This document shows, one piece after another, positions 13,802-14,244 of a DNA stretch of 14,244 nt; the first letter of the stretch is position 1, and each line of letters opens with the position of its first letter. A program made the position numbers and the translations under genes. Origin of the DNA: BJGV01 sp964013575 (GTDB lineage: Bacteria > Pseudomonadota > Gammaproteobacteria > Burkholderiales > Nitrosomonadaceae); NCBI GenBank assembly GCA_964013575.1, contig CAXGWP010000028.1, positions 1-14,244 of the forward strand. The letters run 5' to 3'. A model generated the notes under the pieces. That model had not been told where the DNA came from. It searched no databases and saw only the letters and a program-made list of their open reading frames with translations.

Positions 13802-14244
13802 ATGGTCTATAAACGTATCCTATTAAAACTTTCAGGTGAAGCACTGATGGGAGAAAGTAATTACGGCATTAATCATGCTGTGATGGAACATGTAGTATCT
13901 GAAATTTCTGAAATAACAGAAATCAATGTTGAGGTTGCAATTGTGATTGGCGGGGGAAACATATTTCGTGGAATGACAACATCAAAAAATAATCAAATGG
14001 ATCGTGCTACTGCAGATTATATGGGGATGCTTGCAACTATTATGAATGCCTTAGCTCTACAAGATGCAATGAAATGTAAGAAAATAGAGAGTAGAGTACA
14101 ATCAGCATTACGTATTGATCAAGTTGTAGAATCTTATAAAAGAGAAAAAGCAATACGCTATCTTGAAGAGGGCAAAGTCATTATCTTTGCAGCTGGCACA
14201 GGAAATCCTTTTTTTACTACAGATACTGCTGCTGCATTACGTGG
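13802..14244 (+). CDS. pyrH: UMP kinase, N-terminal part (cut by window edge)
   Basis: UMP kinase converts UMP to UDP, following the pyrF product in pyrimidine synthesis; bacterial PyrH is hexameric, GTP-activated and UTP-inhibited. About 147 codons are present, reading VYKRILLKLSGEALMGE at the N-terminus, then AIVIGGGNIFRG with the Gly-rich UMP site, DRATADYMGMLATIMNALAL and AAGTGNPFFTTDTAAAL, all hallmark amino acid kinase motifs of this enzyme. The full protein is normally about 240 residues, so roughly 90 are missing to the right. The ATG at 13802 has no visible Shine-Dalgarno, only an AT-rich hairpin directly before it. Translation may depend on ribosomes leaving tsf 37 bases upstream. 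Confidence 0.97.
   Translation, partial: MVYKRILLKLSGEALMGESNYGINHAVMEHVVSEISEITEINVEVAIVIGGGNIFRGMTTSKNNQMDRATADYMGMLATIMNALALQDAMKCKKIESRVQSALRIDQVVESYKREKAIRYLEEGKVIIFAAGTGNPFFTTDTAAALR

Overview
The window looks like a chromosomal segment of an AT-rich betaproteobacterium (G+C roughly one third by eye). The clues are the aroA-cmk-rpsA-ihfB order, an S1 protein opening with SFAVLFEESLARQEMR, an EPSP synthase beginning xFLDL...VRLPGSKSISNR, and the str-operon order rpsL-rpsG-fusA-tuf. These are resemblances to remembered families, not database results. Almost every gene is a core housekeeping gene; I see no insertion sequence, prophage, CRISPR array, tRNA or rRNA.

Layout. Positions 1-9955 are all on the minus strand, read right to left. 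First comes a gene for an uncharacterised lipoprotein, then aroA, cmk, rpsA and ihfB, closed by a strong intrinsic terminator (4226-4260). pyrF follows as a separate unit with its own 3' hairpin (3331-3360). The str operon rpsL-rpsG-fusA-tuf comes last, with a near-consensus promoter at 3257-3285; tuf runs off the left edge after 11 codons. From 10290 everything is on the plus strand: an EpsC-type serine O-acetyltransferase, a SirB2-like membrane protein, and then rpsB-tsf-pyrH, with pyrH cut by the right edge. A 334-base intergenic region (9956-10289) separates the two divergent blocks.

How the genes fit together. Translation dominates (S12, S7, EF-G, EF-Tu, S1, S2, EF-Ts). Nucleotide supply is represented by pyrF (UMP synthesis), pyrH (UMP to UDP) and cmk (CMP/dCMP to the diphosphate). 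aroA serves chorismate synthesis, ihfB encodes a nucleoid protein subunit, and the acetyltransferase feeds cysteine synthesis or a related acetylation.

No new multigene system is visible. The unusual signals are in 5' regions. (i) pyrF and aroA each lack their own Shine-Dalgarno but sit directly behind a 5- or 7-codon mini-ORF that has a good one, suggesting termination-reinitiation coupling. (ii) An intrinsic-terminator-like hairpin lies between the rpsL promoter and the rpsL start, a candidate attenuator of the str operon. (iii) The rpsB leader can form two mutually exclusive helices just ahead of its ribosome binding site. (iv) A near-perfect 21-bp direct repeat with 24-bp period lies upstream of the acetyltransferase gene. 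Gene order also differs from what is usual for the class: rpoBC do not precede rpsL, lapAB are missing beside ihfB, and tyrA is not upstream of aroA.
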